Source: Microbispora catharanthi (GTDB lineage: Bacteria > Actinomycetota > Actinomycetes > Streptosporangiales > Streptosporangiaceae). From it: DNA of 64,000 nucleotides. This document shows, piece by piece, positions 36,015 through 45,400 of this stretch. Position 1 is the first letter of the stretch; every line of letters starts with the position of its first letter. A program made the translations under genes and the position numbers. The DNA is taken from contig NZ_VDMA02000001.1 of assembly GCF_006334915.2 (NCBI RefSeq), positions 124,001 through 188,000 on the forward strand, given 5' to 3'. The notes under the pieces are model-generated. The model had not been told where the DNA came from and did no database searches. It saw only the letters and a program-made list of their open reading frames with translations.

Positions 36015-37684
36015 CCACCTGGGATGAGGAGTTCGACCTCGTCATCGTCGGCAGCGGCGGCGGAGGCATGGCCGCCGCGCTGACCGCGCACGACAGCGGG
36101 CTGTCGTGCGTCGTGGTCGAGAAGGGTGCCAAGTTCGGCGGCAGCACCGGCATCTCCGGCGGCGGGATCTGGATCCCCAACAACCCGACCCTGCGGGCCA
36201 GGGGGCACGACGACAGCCGCGAGTCGATCCGCCGCTACCTCGACCTGCTGACCGGTGGCCGCGTCCCGGCCGCCCGGCTCGACGCGTACGTCGACAACGG
36301 CCCGGCGGCGATGGAACTGCTCGAGAAGAGCAGGTGGATGCGGTTCTTCTGGGTGAAGGGCTACGCCGACTACCACCCGGAGTACGAGGGCGGCCGGCCA
36401 CTCGGCCGGTCGATCGAGGCCCTGCCGTTCGACACCCGCAAGCTCGGCGAGGACGAGAAGTATCAGCGGCCGAACAACATGAAGGGCCCGCTCGGCCTGT
36501 GGATCACCGCGAAGGACTATCACGACCTGGCCATGGTCAAGCGCACCTGGCGCGGCCGCCGGGCCTCGGTCGTCGCGGCCTGGCGGGTGTCGTCGAACGT
36601 GATCCGCCGCCGTCACATGGCCACCGGCGGGCGCGCCCTGGTCGCGCGGCTGCGGATGGCGCTCAAGGACGCGGGCGTCCCACTCTGGCTGAAGACGCCG
36701 ATGACCGATCTCGTCACCGGCGACAACGGTGTGGTCACCGGCATCGTGGCCCAGCGCGAGGGCAGGACGATCCGCGTCCGCGGCCGGTACGGCGTGCTGC
36801 TGGCGACCGGCGGCTTCGACCACAACGCGCAGTTGCGTGAGAGGTATCTGCCGGAGGGCGCCAAGCCCGACTTCGGCATGGGCGCCAGGGAGAACACCGG
36901 CGACGGCATCCTGGCCGGTGAGCGCGTCGGCGCCGCCCTCGACCTGATGGACGACGCCTGGTGGATGCCGGCCGTGCGGCATCCGGCGGGGGCGACGATC
37001 CCGCTGGTGTCCGAGCGGTGCATCCCGCCTTCGGTCGTCGTGGCGGGGGACGGGCGGCGGTTCACCAACGAGTCGGCGCCGTACGTGAACTTCGTGCACG
37101 AGCAACTGGCCGGAGGACACGTCCCGGCCTGGTTCGTGATGGACGCCAAGGCGCGGGCGCGTTATCCGTTCGCGCAGATCCTTCCGGGCATGCCGATTCC
37201 CCAGGAGTTCTACGACCAGGGCATCGCGTTCCGGGCCGGCACGATCGCCGAACTGGCGGAGCAGATCGGCGTCCCGGCGGACGCGCTGGCCGAGACCGTC
37301 GAGCGGTTCAACGGCTTCGCCCGCACGGGCAAGGACCTGGACTTCGGCCGCGGCGACAGCGCCTACGACCGCTACTACGGCGACCCCACGCTGAAGAACC
37401 CCAACATCGACGTGATCGACAAGGCGCCCTACTACGCGTTCCGCCTCGAGGTCGGCGACCTCGGCACCAAGGGTGGCCTGGTGTGCGACGAGCACAGCCG
37501 GGTGCTGCGGCCCGACGGCGCGCCCATCGAGGGTCTGTACGCCACGGGCAACACCTCGGCGTCGGTGATGGGCAACGAGTACGCCGGCCCGGGGGCCACG
37601 ATCGGCCCGTCCATCGTCTTCGGCTACATCGCCGCGCGGCAGGCGGCCCTGCGGGCGCGTACGACGAGCACGGCCAGGACGTGA
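36011..37684 (+). CDS. kstD: 3-ketosteroid delta1-dehydrogenase
   Basis: 557-aa FAD enzyme that introduces the C1-C2 double bond into ring A of 3-ketosteroids. GSGGGGMAAALTAHDSG (about 14-30) is the FAD-binding loop, GGSTGISGGGIWIPNNP the conserved KstD phrase, and KAPYYAFRL near 472-480 contains the C-terminal catalytic Tyr pair, followed by the GTKGGL turn. The C-terminal TGNTSASVMGNEYAGPGATIGPS closes the flavin site. GTG start within a GTGA overlap of hsaD; GGAAGG upstream. Together with 9-alpha-hydroxylation by KshAB it opens ring B. Confidence 0.93.
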   Translation: MTTWDEEFDLVIVGSGGGGMAAALTAHDSGLSCVVVEKGAKFGGSTGISGGGIWIPNNPTLRARGHDDSRESIRRYLDLLTGGRVPAARLDAYVDNGPAAMELLEKSRWMRFFWVKGYADYHPEYEGGRPLGRSIEALPFDTRKLGEDEKYQRPNNMKGPLGLWITAKDYHDLAMVKRTWRGRRASVVAAWRVSSNVIRRRHMATGGRALVARLRMALKDAGVPLWLKTPMTDLVTGDNGVVTGIVAQREGRTIRVRGRYGVLLATGGFDHNAQLRERYLPEGAKPDFGMGARENTGDGILAGERVGAALDLMDDAWWMPAVRHPAGATIPLVSERCIPPSVVVAGDGRRFTNESAPYVNFVHEQLAGGHVPAWFVMDAKARARYPFAQILPGMPIPQEFYDQGIAFRAGTIAELAEQIGVPADALAETVERFNGFARTGKDLDFGRGDSAYDRYYGDPTLKNPNIDVIDKAPYYAFRLEVGDLGTKGGLVCDEHSRVLRPDGAPIEGLYATGNTSASVMGNEYAGPGATIGPSIVFGYIAARQAALRARTTSTART

Positions 37685-38748
37685 CCGCGGTGGCAGAGGC
37701 GACCGCGGCCGAGACGACGCAGCCGGGACCGCTCAGGGTGCGGGTGGTGGAGGTGATCCGCGAGACCGCCGACGCCCACTCGCTCGTGCTGGAACCCGCC
37801 GGGGGAGACGCGGCCAGGCTCGCCTACAAACCCGGCCAGTTCCTGACGATCCGGGTGCCCACCACGCGGCCCGAGGGCGCGGCGCGCTGCTACTCGCTCA
37901 GCAGTTCACCGGTGTGCGACGACAAGCTCAAGGTGACGGTGAAGCGCACCCGGGGCGGCTACGGGTCCAACTGGATCTGCGACAACGTCGCGGAGGGCGA
38001 CGTGCTGGAGGTGCTGCGGCCCTCGGGGCTGTTCACTCCCGCCTCGCTCGACGAGGACCTGCTGCTGCTCGCGGGCGGCAGCGGCGTCACGCCGGTGATG
38101 TCGATACTCAAGTCGTGCATGCGCGGCGGGACCGGCGCGGTCGTGCTCGTCTACGCCAACCGGGACGAGAGCTCGGTGATCTTCCGGGACGAGCTGGTCG
38201 CGCTGGCCGCCGAGCACGGCGACCGGCTGACGGTGATCCACTGGCTGGAGTCGGTGCAGGGCCTGCCGACCGCGGCGGGCCTGGCGGGCCTGACCCGGCC
38301 GTACGCCGGCTGGGAGGCGTTCGTCTGCGGCCCCGGGCCGTTCATGGACCTGGCCGTCGACGTCCTGACCCGGCACGGGACGCCGCCGGAGCGCGTCCAC
38401 GTCGAGAAGTTCGAGTCGCTGACCATCGACCCGTTCGCGGAGACCGAGGTGGTGCTCGACTCGGCGGGCCCTGCCAGCACGGTCGAGGTCGAACTCGACG
38501 GTGAGACACGGACCCTGGCCTGGCCGCGAGGCAACAGGCTGCTCGACGTGCTGCTGCAGGCCGGCCTGGACGCGCCGTACTCCTGCCGCGAGGGCTCGTG
38601 CAGCGCGTGCGCCTGCGTGCTGCTGGAGGGCGAGGTCGAGCTGGAGCACAACACGGTGCTCGACAGGCAGGACCTCGCCGACGGCCTGATCCTGGCCTGC
38701 CAGGCGATCCCGCTGAGCGACCGGCTCAAGGTCACCTACGACGGCTGA
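37681..38748 (+). CDS. kshB: KshB-type 3-ketosteroid 9-alpha-hydroxylase reductase
   Basis: 355-aa ferredoxin reductase: FAD domain (about 18-115, RCYSLSSSP), NAD domain (about 120-245, LLAGGSGVTPVMSIL, VCGPGPFM) and a C-terminal plant-type [2Fe-2S] ferredoxin domain (SCREGSCSACAC and a distal Cys in ILACQAIP). This is the domain order of KshB and PaaE-type reductases. Translationally coupled (GTGA) to kstD, so electron transfer to the Rieske oxygenase KshA encoded at 61131-62300 is the natural role. A GTG nine bases downstream is an alternative start. Confidence 0.9.
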   Translation: MTAVAEATAAETTQPGPLRVRVVEVIRETADAHSLVLEPAGGDAARLAYKPGQFLTIRVPTTRPEGAARCYSLSSSPVCDDKLKVTVKRTRGGYGSNWICDNVAEGDVLEVLRPSGLFTPASLDEDLLLLAGGSGVTPVMSILKSCMRGGTGAVVLVYANRDESSVIFRDELVALAAEHGDRLTVIHWLESVQGLPTAAGLAGLTRPYAGWEAFVCGPGPFMDLAVDVLTRHGTPPERVHVEKFESLTIDPFAETEVVLDSAGPASTVEVELDGETRTLAWPRGNRLLDVLLQAGLDAPYSCREGSCSACACVLLEGEVELEHNTVLDRQDLADGLILACQAIPLSDRLKVTYDG

Positions 38749-38853
38749 CCTCGCGCCCTGCCGCCCCGCTCCCACTCAGCGGGAGACGGGCGGGCGGCGC
38801 GGCGGCCGTGACGCGACCCTTTGACCATCAGTAGGACGCGAGGGAGGACCCCG

Positions 38854-39657
38854 ATGCTGGACGAGGCGCTGCGAGCGGACGCGGCCGGGCGGCTGCGGGC
38901 GGCCGAGCGGGACCGGGCGCCGATCGAGCCGCTGACCGACACCTACCCGGACATCGACGCGGTGGACGCCTACGAGATCCAGCTCGCGAACATCCGCAGG
39001 CGTCTGGCGGCCGGGGCCCGCGTGTACGGGCACAAGGTGGGCCTGTCCTCCCCGGTGATGCAGCGGATGATGGGCGTGGACGAGCCCGACTACGGCCACC
39101 TGCTCGACGACATGGTGCTGTCGCAGGACGAGCCGATCGAGGCGGGGCGATACTGCTACCCCCGGGTCGAGGTCGAGATCGGCTACGTCCTCGGGGCGGG
39201 CCTGCCCGGCGCGGGCTGCACCGAGGAGGACGTGCTCGCCGCGACCGAGTACGTCGTGCCGAGCATCGAGCTGATCGACAGCCGCATCACGGACTGGCGG
39301 ATCCGGCTGGCCGACACGATCGCCGACAACGCGTCCTCGGCCGGGGTGATCCTCGGCGCCGCCCGGGTGAGCCCGGGAGGCCTCGATCTCGCCGACATCG
39401 AGGCCGTGCTCTACTGCGGTGACGGCCCCTTCGACGACAGCACCGAGATCACCCGGGGCAACACGAGCGCGGTGCTCGGGAACCCCACCACCGCCGTGGC
39501 CTGGCTGGCCAGGAAGGTCGCCTCGTTCGGGGTCAAGCTCGAGGCCGGGCACGTCGTCCTCCCCGGGTCCTGCACCAGGGCCGTGGACGTGCGCCCCGGC
39601 GACGTCTTCCGCGCCGAGTTCGCCGGGCTCGGCTCCGTGTCCGCTCGCTTCGAATAA
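38854..39657 (+). CDS. hsaE: HsaE-type 2-hydroxydienoate hydratase
   Basis: 267-aa hydratase of the FAH/MhpD superfamily that adds water to 2-hydroxyhexa-2,4-dienoate, giving 4-hydroxy-2-oxohexanoate. Motifs: GHKVGLSSPVMQRMMGVDEPDYG (about 51-73), RVEVEIGYVLG with metal-binding Glu residues, and GNTSAVLGNPTTAVAWLARK near 207-226. Start ATG at 38854 behind AGGGAGG. It opens the hsaE-hsaG-hsaF gene order seen in other steroid and phenol degraders. Confidence 0.93.
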   Translation: MLDEALRADAAGRLRAAERDRAPIEPLTDTYPDIDAVDAYEIQLANIRRRLAAGARVYGHKVGLSSPVMQRMMGVDEPDYGHLLDDMVLSQDEPIEAGRYCYPRVEVEIGYVLGAGLPGAGCTEEDVLAATEYVVPSIELIDSRITDWRIRLADTIADNASSAGVILGAARVSPGGLDLADIEAVLYCGDGPFDDSTEITRGNTSAVLGNPTTAVAWLARKVASFGVKLEAGHVVLPGSCTRAVDVRPGDVFRAEFAGLGSVSARFE

Positions 39658-39687
39658 GACCGCTCGCTCCCGAATAAGAGGACTTCC

Positions 39688-40581
39688 ATGGGTAAGGCGA
39701 CCGCCGCGATCGTCGGCTCGGGCAACATCGGGACCGACCTGATGTACAAGCTGCTGCGCTCGGCGCACATCGAGCCGCGCTGGATGATCGGCGTGGACCC
39801 CGACAGCCCCGGGCTGAAGAGGGCCGCCGACCAGGGGCTGATCACCTCGGCCGAGGGCGTGGACTGGCTCCTGGCGCAGGACGAGCGGCCCGACATCGTC
39901 TTCGAGGCGACCTCGGCGTACGTGCACAGGGAGAACGCGCCGAAATATCGCGAGCTGGGCATTCAGGCGGTCGACCTGACCCCGGCCGCGGTCGGGCCCG
40001 CCGTGGTGCCCGCGGTCAACCTCGGCGCCCACCTCGACGCCCCGAACGTCAGCCTGATCACCTGCGGCGGCCAGGCGACGATCCCGATCGTGCACGCCGT
40101 CTCGCGGGTCGCCGAGGTCGCGTACGCGGAGATCGTGGCCAGCGTGGCCTCTCCGTCGGCCGGTCCCGGCACCCGCGCCAACATCGACGAGTTCACCAAG
40201 ACGACCGCGCGCGGCATCGAGACGATCGGCGGCGCCGCGAAGGGCAAGGCCATCATCATCCTCAACCCGGCCGAGCCGCCGATGCTCATGCAGGACACGA
40301 TCTTCTGCTCGATCCCCGTCGACGCCGACCGGGACGCCGTCGCGGCCTCGATCAAGGAGGTCGCCGCCGAGGTCGCGACGTACGTGCCCGGATACCGGCT
40401 GCGGACCGAGCCCCAATTCGACGACCCGACGGCGGTCAGCGGCGGGCTCGCCCGCGTCGCGGTGTTCGTCGAGGTCGAGGGCGCGGGCGACTTCCTGCCG
40501 CCCTACTCCGGCAACCTCGACATCATGACGGCCGCCGCCACCAAGGTCGGCGAGGGCTTCGCGCAGCGCATCCACGCATAA
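39688..40581 (+). CDS. hsaG: HsaG-type acylating aldehyde dehydrogenase
   Basis: 297-aa acetaldehyde/propionaldehyde dehydrogenase (acylating) that converts the aldehyde from HsaF to acyl-CoA with NAD. N-terminal Rossmann motif [17 protein letters not shown] (about 9-25), catalytic Cys in [16 protein letters not shown] (about 130) and [16 protein letters not shown]. Typical length for the MhpF/BphJ/HsaG family. It forms a substrate-channelling complex with HsaF, encoded 11 bp downstream. Confidence 0.94.
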   Translation: MGKATAAIVGSGNIGTDLMYKLLRSAHIEPRWMIGVDPDSPGLKRAADQGLITSAEGVDWLLAQDERPDIVFEATSAYVHRENAPKYRELGIQAVDLTPAAVGPAVVPAVNLGAHLDAPNVSLITCGGQATIPIVHAVSRVAEVAYAEIVASVASPSAGPGTRANIDEFTKTTARGIETIGGAAKGKAIIILNPAEPPMLMQDTIFCSIPVDADRDAVAASIKEVAAEVATYVPGYRLRTEPQFDDPTAVSGGLARVAVFVEVEGAGDFLPPYSGNLDIMTAAATKVGEGFAQRIHA

Positions 40582-40592
40582 GGAGATCGACC

Positions 40593-41615
40593 ATGCCCTA
40601 CAGCGCCGACCTCGACATCAGGGTCACCGACTCGTGTCTGCGGGACGGCTCGCACGCCAAGCAGCACCAGTTCACCGTCGAGCACGTACGGTCGATCGTG
40701 GCCGCGCTGGACGACGCGGGCGTGCCGGTCATCGAGGTGACGCACGGCGACGGGCTCGGCGGCTCGTCGTTCAACTACGGATTCAGCCACACCCCCGAGC
40801 AGGAGCTGATCAAGGCGGCGGTGGCCACGGCCAGGCGCGCGAAGATCGCGTTCCTGATGCTGCCCGGTGTCGGCGTCAAGGACGACATCCGCGAGGCCGC
40901 CGACAACGGCGCGAGCATCTGCAGGATCGCCACCCACTGCACCGAGGCCGACGTCTCGATCCAGCACTTCGGGCTGGCCAGGGAGCTCGGCCTGGAGACG
41001 GTCGGGTTCCTGATGATGTCGCACAGCCGGCCGCCGGAGGTCCTGGCCGAACAGGCCCGGATCATGGCCGACGCCGGCTGCCAGTGCGTGTACGTCGTCG
41101 ACTCGGCCGGGGCGCTGATCATGGAGCAGACGAGCGACAGGATCGCGGCGCTCGTCGCCGAGCTGGGGGACGACGCCCAGGTCGGCTTCCACGGCCACGA
41201 GAACCTCGGGCTCGGGGTGGCCAACTCGATCCTCGCCGTGCGGGCCGGGGCGAAGCAGATCGACGGCTCGGTGCGGCGGTTCGGCGCCGGAGCCGGCAAC
41301 ACGCCGCTGGAGGCCTTCGCCGCCGTCACCGACAAGCTCGGCATCCGCACCGGCATCGACACCCTCAAGATCATCGACGCCGCGGAGGACGTGGTCCGTC
41401 CGATCATGGACGGCGAGTGCCTGCTCGACCGGCTGACCCTGACGATGGGCTACGCGGGCGTCTACTCCAGCTTCCTCAAGCACGCCGACCGTCAGGCGCG
41501 GAAGTACGGCGTGTCCGGCGCCGAGATCCTCATGGAGGCAGGACGCCGCAAGCTCATCGGCGGACAGGAAGACCAGCTCATCGAAATCGCAGTCGCCCTC
41601 GCGGCGAAGAAGTGA
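40593..41615 (+). CDS. hsaF: HsaF-type 4-hydroxy-2-oxoacid aldolase
   Basis: 340-aa HMGL-like TIM-barrel class II aldolase that splits 4-hydroxy-2-oxohexanoate into pyruvate and propionaldehyde. [15 protein letters not shown] (about 11-25) gives the Arg/Asp active site, and [16 protein letters not shown] (about 198-213) the metal-binding His pair. C-terminal aldolase communication domain present. Partner of HsaG. Upstream of the second flavin monooxygenase by only 8 bp. Confidence 0.94.
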   Translation: MPYSADLDIRVTDSCLRDGSHAKQHQFTVEHVRSIVAALDDAGVPVIEVTHGDGLGGSSFNYGFSHTPEQELIKAAVATARRAKIAFLMLPGVGVKDDIREAADNGASICRIATHCTEADVSIQHFGLARELGLETVGFLMMSHSRPPEVLAEQARIMADAGCQCVYVVDSAGALIMEQTSDRIAALVAELGDDAQVGFHGHENLGLGVANSILAVRAGAKQIDGSVRRFGAGAGNTPLEAFAAVTDKLGIRTGIDTLKIIDAAEDVVRPIMDGECLLDRLTLTMGYAGVYSSFLKHADRQARKYGVSGAEILMEAGRRKLIGGQEDQLIEIAVALAAKK

Positions 41616-41623
41616 GAAAAGCC

Positions 41624-42808
41624 ATGGCCAACCCGGTACTCGAAGCGATCACACAGCGGGCCGACGAGATCAGCGCGCTCGGCCCCTCCAACGAGGCGCT
41701 GGGCCGGCTGGACGACCAGGCGGCCAAGGTGCTGCGGGAGGCGGGCGTCATCCGGATGCTCCAGCCGAAGATCCACGGCGGCTTCGAGTTCCACCCGCGT
41801 GACTACGCCGAGACGATCATGAAGATCGCCGGTCTCGACGGATCGACCGGCTGGGTGGCGGGCGTCGTGGGCGTGCACCCCTGGGAGATGGCGTTCGCCG
41901 ACCCCCGCGTCCAGCAGGAGATCTGGGGCGAGAACCAGGACACCTGGATCGCCTCGCCGTACGCGCCGATGGGCATCGCCCGGCCGGTCGACGGAGGCTA
42001 CGTCTTCAACGGCCGCTGGCAGTTCTCCTCGGGCACCGACCACTGCGACTGGATCTTCCTCGGCGGCATGCTCGGCGACGCCGAGGGCAAGATGGCCCAG
42101 CCGCCGGCCTCGCTGCACCTCATCCTGCCCAGGTCCGACTACGAGATCGTCGAGGACTCCTGGAACGTCGTGGGCCTGCGCGGCACCGGCAGCAAGGACA
42201 TCATCGTCAAGGACGCGTTCGTCCCCGACTACCGGGTCATCCCGTACAACAAGGTCGTGGACGGCAGCCAGGCCAAGGAGGCCGGGCTGACCAACCCGCT
42301 CTACCACCTGCCGTTCTCCGCGGCGTTCCCGCTCGGCATCACCGCCTCGGTCATCGGGATCGCCGAGGGCGCGCTCGCGCACCACATGGCTTACCAGAAG
42401 GGCCGCGTGCAGATCACCGGCACCAGGATCAAGGACGACCCGTACGTCCTGTACGCGATCAGCGAGGCGGCGGCCGAGATCGCGGCGGCGCGGGCGGCCC
42501 TGCTCGACAACGCCTCGCGGATGTACGACATCGTGGCCTCCGGCCGCGAGGTGACCTTCGACGAGCGGGCCGTGGGCCGCCGCACCCAGGTCCAGGCGGC
42601 CTGGCGCGCGGTGCGCGCGATGGACGAGATCGTGGCGCGGTCGGGCGGCAACGCGATGCGGGTGGACAACCCGATCCAGCGCTTCTGGCGGGACGCCCAC
42701 GTCGGGCTGGCCCACGCGATCCACGTGCCCGGCTCGGTCTTCCACGTCTCCGCGCTGACGCAGCTCGGCATCGAGCCGCCGCACGGGCCGATGCGCTCGA
42801 TGATCTGA
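41624..42808 (+). CDS. HsaA-family flavin-dependent monooxygenase (paralogue)
   Basis: 394-aa group-D flavin monooxygenase with the acyl-CoA-dehydrogenase fold. It has the family landmarks DGSTGWVAGVVGVHPWEMAF, FSSGTDHCDWIFLGG, VGLRGTGSKDIIV and NPIQRFWRDAHVGLAHA. It clearly differs from the canonical HsaA encoded at 62473: longer middle loop, LTQLGIEPPHGPMRSMI tail and different residues around the substrate pocket. It probably hydroxylates a phenolic or secosteroid intermediate with reduced flavin from HsaB. Last gene of the hsaD operon. Whether it duplicates HsaA or acts on another substrate is open. Confidence 0.85.
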   Translation: MANPVLEAITQRADEISALGPSNEALGRLDDQAAKVLREAGVIRMLQPKIHGGFEFHPRDYAETIMKIAGLDGSTGWVAGVVGVHPWEMAFADPRVQQEIWGENQDTWIASPYAPMGIARPVDGGYVFNGRWQFSSGTDHCDWIFLGGMLGDAEGKMAQPPASLHLILPRSDYEIVEDSWNVVGLRGTGSKDIIVKDAFVPDYRVIPYNKVVDGSQAKEAGLTNPLYHLPFSAAFPLGITASVIGIAEGALAHHMAYQKGRVQITGTRIKDDPYVLYAISEAAAEIAAARAALLDNASRMYDIVASGREVTFDERAVGRRTQVQAAWRAVRAMDEIVARSGGNAMRVDNPIQRFWRDAHVGLAHAIHVPGSVFHVSALTQLGIEPPHGPMRSMI

Positions 42809-42826
42809 CGTCGGTCGCGCTTCGCG

Positions 42827-42842
42827 CCGGCGGGCGCGCCGG
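42827..42842. terminator. Short GC stem-loop between convergent genes
   Basis: CCGGCG (42827-42832), 4-nt loop, CGCCGG (42837-42842), between the monooxygenase stop and the convergent DUF2236 gene. Confidence 0.4.
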
Positions 42843-42853
42843 AGGCGATGCCG

Positions 42854-44320
42854 TCAGGACTGGGCGAACATCTGGTCGTAGACGCCGGAGTGCCGGCGGC
42901 CCGCCATGAAGCCCAGGAACCGGCGGACGAACTCGCCCCGGGTCAGTCGCTCGCCGGCGTCGCCGCCCGGATCGTGGTCGAACGCCGTGCGGAACAGCGC
43001 CCGGTGCTCCGCCGCGTCGATGACCTGGTCGTCGTCGGTGTCGGTGACGTCGAACAGGACCTCGGCGATCCTGATGAGGGCGGAGCCGGCCATGGCGGCG
43101 GTGGCCGCGGCGTACTCGTGGCCGGTGATGCGTCCGTCGCCGTCGGTGTCCAGCTCTTTCTGCAGCTCGCGCCACCAGTCGGCGAAGGCGGCGAACAGCC
43201 GATCCTCGTCATGGGTGTCCAGGTCGAGGCGGGTGGCGATCTCCCGGGCCATCGCGGCGAGGTCGGGCCAGTCGAGGTGGCCGTCGCCGGTCTGGTCCAG
43301 GACCTCGGAGAAGAACCGCGAGGCGGAGCGCACCGTCGAGTCGCCGGCGGTCGCCGTCTCCGGATCGGGCGTGAGGAGGCGCAGGAGCGCCCCCGCTTTC
43401 GACACACCACGGCGCAGCCCTTCCAGCACGGGCGGCCCGGCCGGCGCGTCGCCGTTCCGCTGCGGGGCGTACGCCGGGTCGAGCATGGTCATGACCGTGT
43501 CGAGCCGCGTCCACGCCTCCGGCAGCAGGCGCGTCGCGAGCCTGGTGGACAGATAGGCGGCGTGCATCAGCGTGCGCGTGCCCGGCAACTCGGCGAGCCC
43601 CAGTCGCGCGCGGAGCGACTCGGGCAGCGACGCCACGACGATCGCGGTGGCCGCGGGACCGGCGAGCGCCCTGCCCGCCGCCCACACGGCCGGCTGGTCG
43701 CGGAGCAGCGGGGGAGCGGGCACCTGCGCGAACAGGCGGTCGAGGATGACGTGGACCGCTTCGGTGTTCTCCAGCCGCTCCTCGACGACGGACGCGTAGT
43801 AGCGCCAGAACTCCCGGAGGGTGGGCGGAAGCTTGCCGCCGTAGGGGTCCATCAGGGCGAGGAACGACTGGAACTCGGCGTACAGCCGGTCCATGGCGGG
43901 GCCGTCGAGGGACTCGCCGCTCAACCGGCACATCGTGACCGCGGACTCGAACAGCGTCGCCACCACCCAGGCGCGCGCCTCGGAATCCGCGGCGTTGAAC
44001 GGGCGGCCCTCGGCGTCGGTGCCGGTGATGCGCGCGTGCAGGCGGTTGAGCCGGGCCGCCTCTCGCTGTCGCACGCGTATGTCGGGGTCGACCATCCGCT
44101 GTGCGCTGAGCACGGTGTTGCGCAGCCGACGCCACGGGTGCGCGACGAAGGTCGAGTTGGTGATCAGCGCGGCGCCGATCTGCGGGTGCGCGGCCTCCAG
44201 GACGATGGCCCGGGTCGCCACCAGCCCCCAGCGCGTCTGGCGGGTCAACCGGTAGAGCATCGATCCCGGGCCGAGCGGATCGGCGTCGGTTCCGGCGGTT
44301 GTGGCGTCGCTCATCGACAT
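42854..44320 (-). CDS. DUF2236/MpaB-type oxygenase with three C-terminal EF-hands
   Basis: 488-aa protein. Residues about 20-290 match the DUF2236 (MpaB/latex-clearing-protein-like) helical fold: AAHPQIGAALITNSTFVAHPWRRL, then FNAADSEARAWVVATLFESAV. Members that I recall have WVHATL, with His; here Val replaces it, so haem binding is uncertain. The C-terminal third carries calcium-binding loops: DQTGDGHLDWPD at 342-353, DTDGDGRITGHE at 391-402 and DTDDDQVIDAAE at 427-438, plus a degenerate fourth. ATG at 44320 directly follows AGGAAAGGG and overlaps the upstream prenyltransferase gene by 10 nt. No signal peptide. The fusion is unusual to me. Confidence 0.82.
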   Translation of the reverse strand: MSMSDATTAGTDADPLGPGSMLYRLTRQTRWGLVATRAIVLEAAHPQIGAALITNSTFVAHPWRRLRNTVLSAQRMVDPDIRVRQREAARLNRLHARITGTDAEGRPFNAADSEARAWVVATLFESAVTMCRLSGESLDGPAMDRLYAEFQSFLALMDPYGGKLPPTLREFWRYYASVVEERLENTEAVHVILDRLFAQVPAPPLLRDQPAVWAAGRALAGPAATAIVVASLPESLRARLGLAELPGTRTLMHAAYLSTRLATRLLPEAWTRLDTVMTMLDPAYAPQRNGDAPAGPPVLEGLRRGVSKAGALLRLLTPDPETATAGDSTVRSASRFFSEVLDQTGDGHLDWPDLAAMAREIATRLDLDTHDEDRLFAAFADWWRELQKELDTDGDGRITGHEYAAATAAMAGSALIRIAEVLFDVTDTDDDQVIDAAEHRALFRTAFDHDPGGDAGERLTRGEFVRRFLGFMAGRRHSGVYDQMFAQS

Positions 44321-45150
44321 CCCTTTCCTGTCGGGGCCGGTGCCTGTACGGCGCCGAACCGGCGGTCGCGCCGTCGGTAGACCTCCAGGCATTCCCAGAA
44401 GTGCCCGGCCCGGAAGTCCGGCCACAGCACCCGGGGGAAGACCCATTCGGCGTACGCCACCTGCCAGAGCATGAAGTTGGAGATCCGCTGTTCTCCGGAG
44501 GTGCGGATGACGAGGTCCACCTCCGGCATGTCGGGGTGGGGCAGACGGCGGGCGAAACTCTCCTCGGTGACCTGCTCGGCCGGCACCCCGTCGCGGATCA
44601 GCGACCGGGCGGCCTCGACGATGTCGCGGCGGCCGCCGTGGTCGAAGGCCACCGTCAACGTCATCCGGCGGTTGTCGCGGGTCAGCGCCATCAGGTCGGC
44701 GATGTCCCGGGCCAGCGCGGGCGGGATCCGCGGGTCGGTGACCCCGAGGAACCGGCAGCGGATCCCGCGTGTGTGCAGGGACAGGGCGTGTTTGCGGATG
44801 GCGCGCCGCACCAGTCGCAGCAGGACGTCGACCTCGGCGGCCGGGCGCCGCCAGTTCTCAGTGGAGAAGGCGTACAGGCTCAACCACTCGACACCGGCCG
44901 TGTGAGCCGCCTCGATGACATCGATCACCGCGGCCTCGGCCGCCCGATGCCCCTCGGTGCGGGGCAGCGCCCGCTGTGCGGCCCACCGGCCGTTCCCGTC
45001 CATGACGCACGCCACGTGACGAGGGATGCCTCTCACCCCGCCGCGAGAGCTACTGCGCGGGCGGCGAGGACGCGGCGGAAGACTCCCATGCAAACCCTTT
45101 CCGAGACCGTCGCGGGGGTCTCCGCACCCCCTCGGCGACGACCCTTTCAC
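44311..45150 (-). CDS. cis-Prenyltransferase (UppS family)
   Basis: 279-aa Z-prenyl diphosphate synthase adding isopentenyl units to an allylic diphosphate. All family regions are present: HVACVMDGNGRWA (catalytic Asp, region I), GHRAAEAAVIDVIEAA, LSLYAFSTENWRRP, and the C-terminal DLVIRTSGEQRISNFMLWQVAYAEWVF. The start is uncertain: the GTG at 45150 lacks a ribosome site, and a TTG about 20 codons in follows GGAAAGGG. Actinomycetes usually carry two or three such genes; whether this one makes undecaprenyl diphosphate or another chain is unknown. Overlap with the DUF2236 gene implies a shared function. Confidence 0.92.
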   Translation of the reverse strand: MKGSSPRGCGDPRDGLGKGLHGSLPPRPRRPRSSSRGGVRGIPRHVACVMDGNGRWAAQRALPRTEGHRAAEAAVIDVIEAAHTAGVEWLSLYAFSTENWRRPAAEVDVLLRLVRRAIRKHALSLHTRGIRCRFLGVTDPRIPPALARDIADLMALTRDNRRMTLTVAFDHGGRRDIVEAARSLIRDGVPAEQVTEESFARRLPHPDMPEVDLVIRTSGEQRISNFMLWQVAYAEWVFPRVLWPDFRAGHFWECLEVYRRRDRRFGAVQAPAPTGKGCR

Positions 45151-45400
45151 AATGCGTAAGAGAGTGACTACTTACCGTTGGTAATCACAGCCCTTACTTC
45201 GTGGGGGATCCGGTCGCGCGCCGCCGTTCCGGCGGCAGGGCGGCCCGAGGCGGTATCGGCCCAGGTAAAGACACGTTTTGTCCTGTTTACACCATTCTGG
45301 TGGTGTGTGTACCTTTAGGGCACACGGCATGGGTAACGGCCAGACTTCCACCGCCATATCCCTTGCCGTGTCGTTGCCCGGACCGCGCGGTGATCGCGCG
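45151..45400. other. Intergenic region between uppS-like gene and c-di-AMP riboswitch
   Basis: No gene. It holds a dyad TTACC-GTT-GGTAA (45172-45184), about 22 bp upstream of the prenyltransferase start and possibly its operator, the candidate riboswitch promoter (45286-45315) and a hairpin CCGCGCG/CGCGCGG (45383-45401) just before the aptamer. Short open frames here look non-coding. Confidence 0.5.
45286..45315 (+). promoter_or_regulatory. Candidate promoter of riboswitch-muramidase transcript
   Basis: TTTACA (45286-45291), an 18-bp spacer and TACCTT (45310-45315). The spacer contains CACCA-TTC-TGGTG, a small dyad that might bind a regulator. Confidence 0.4.
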
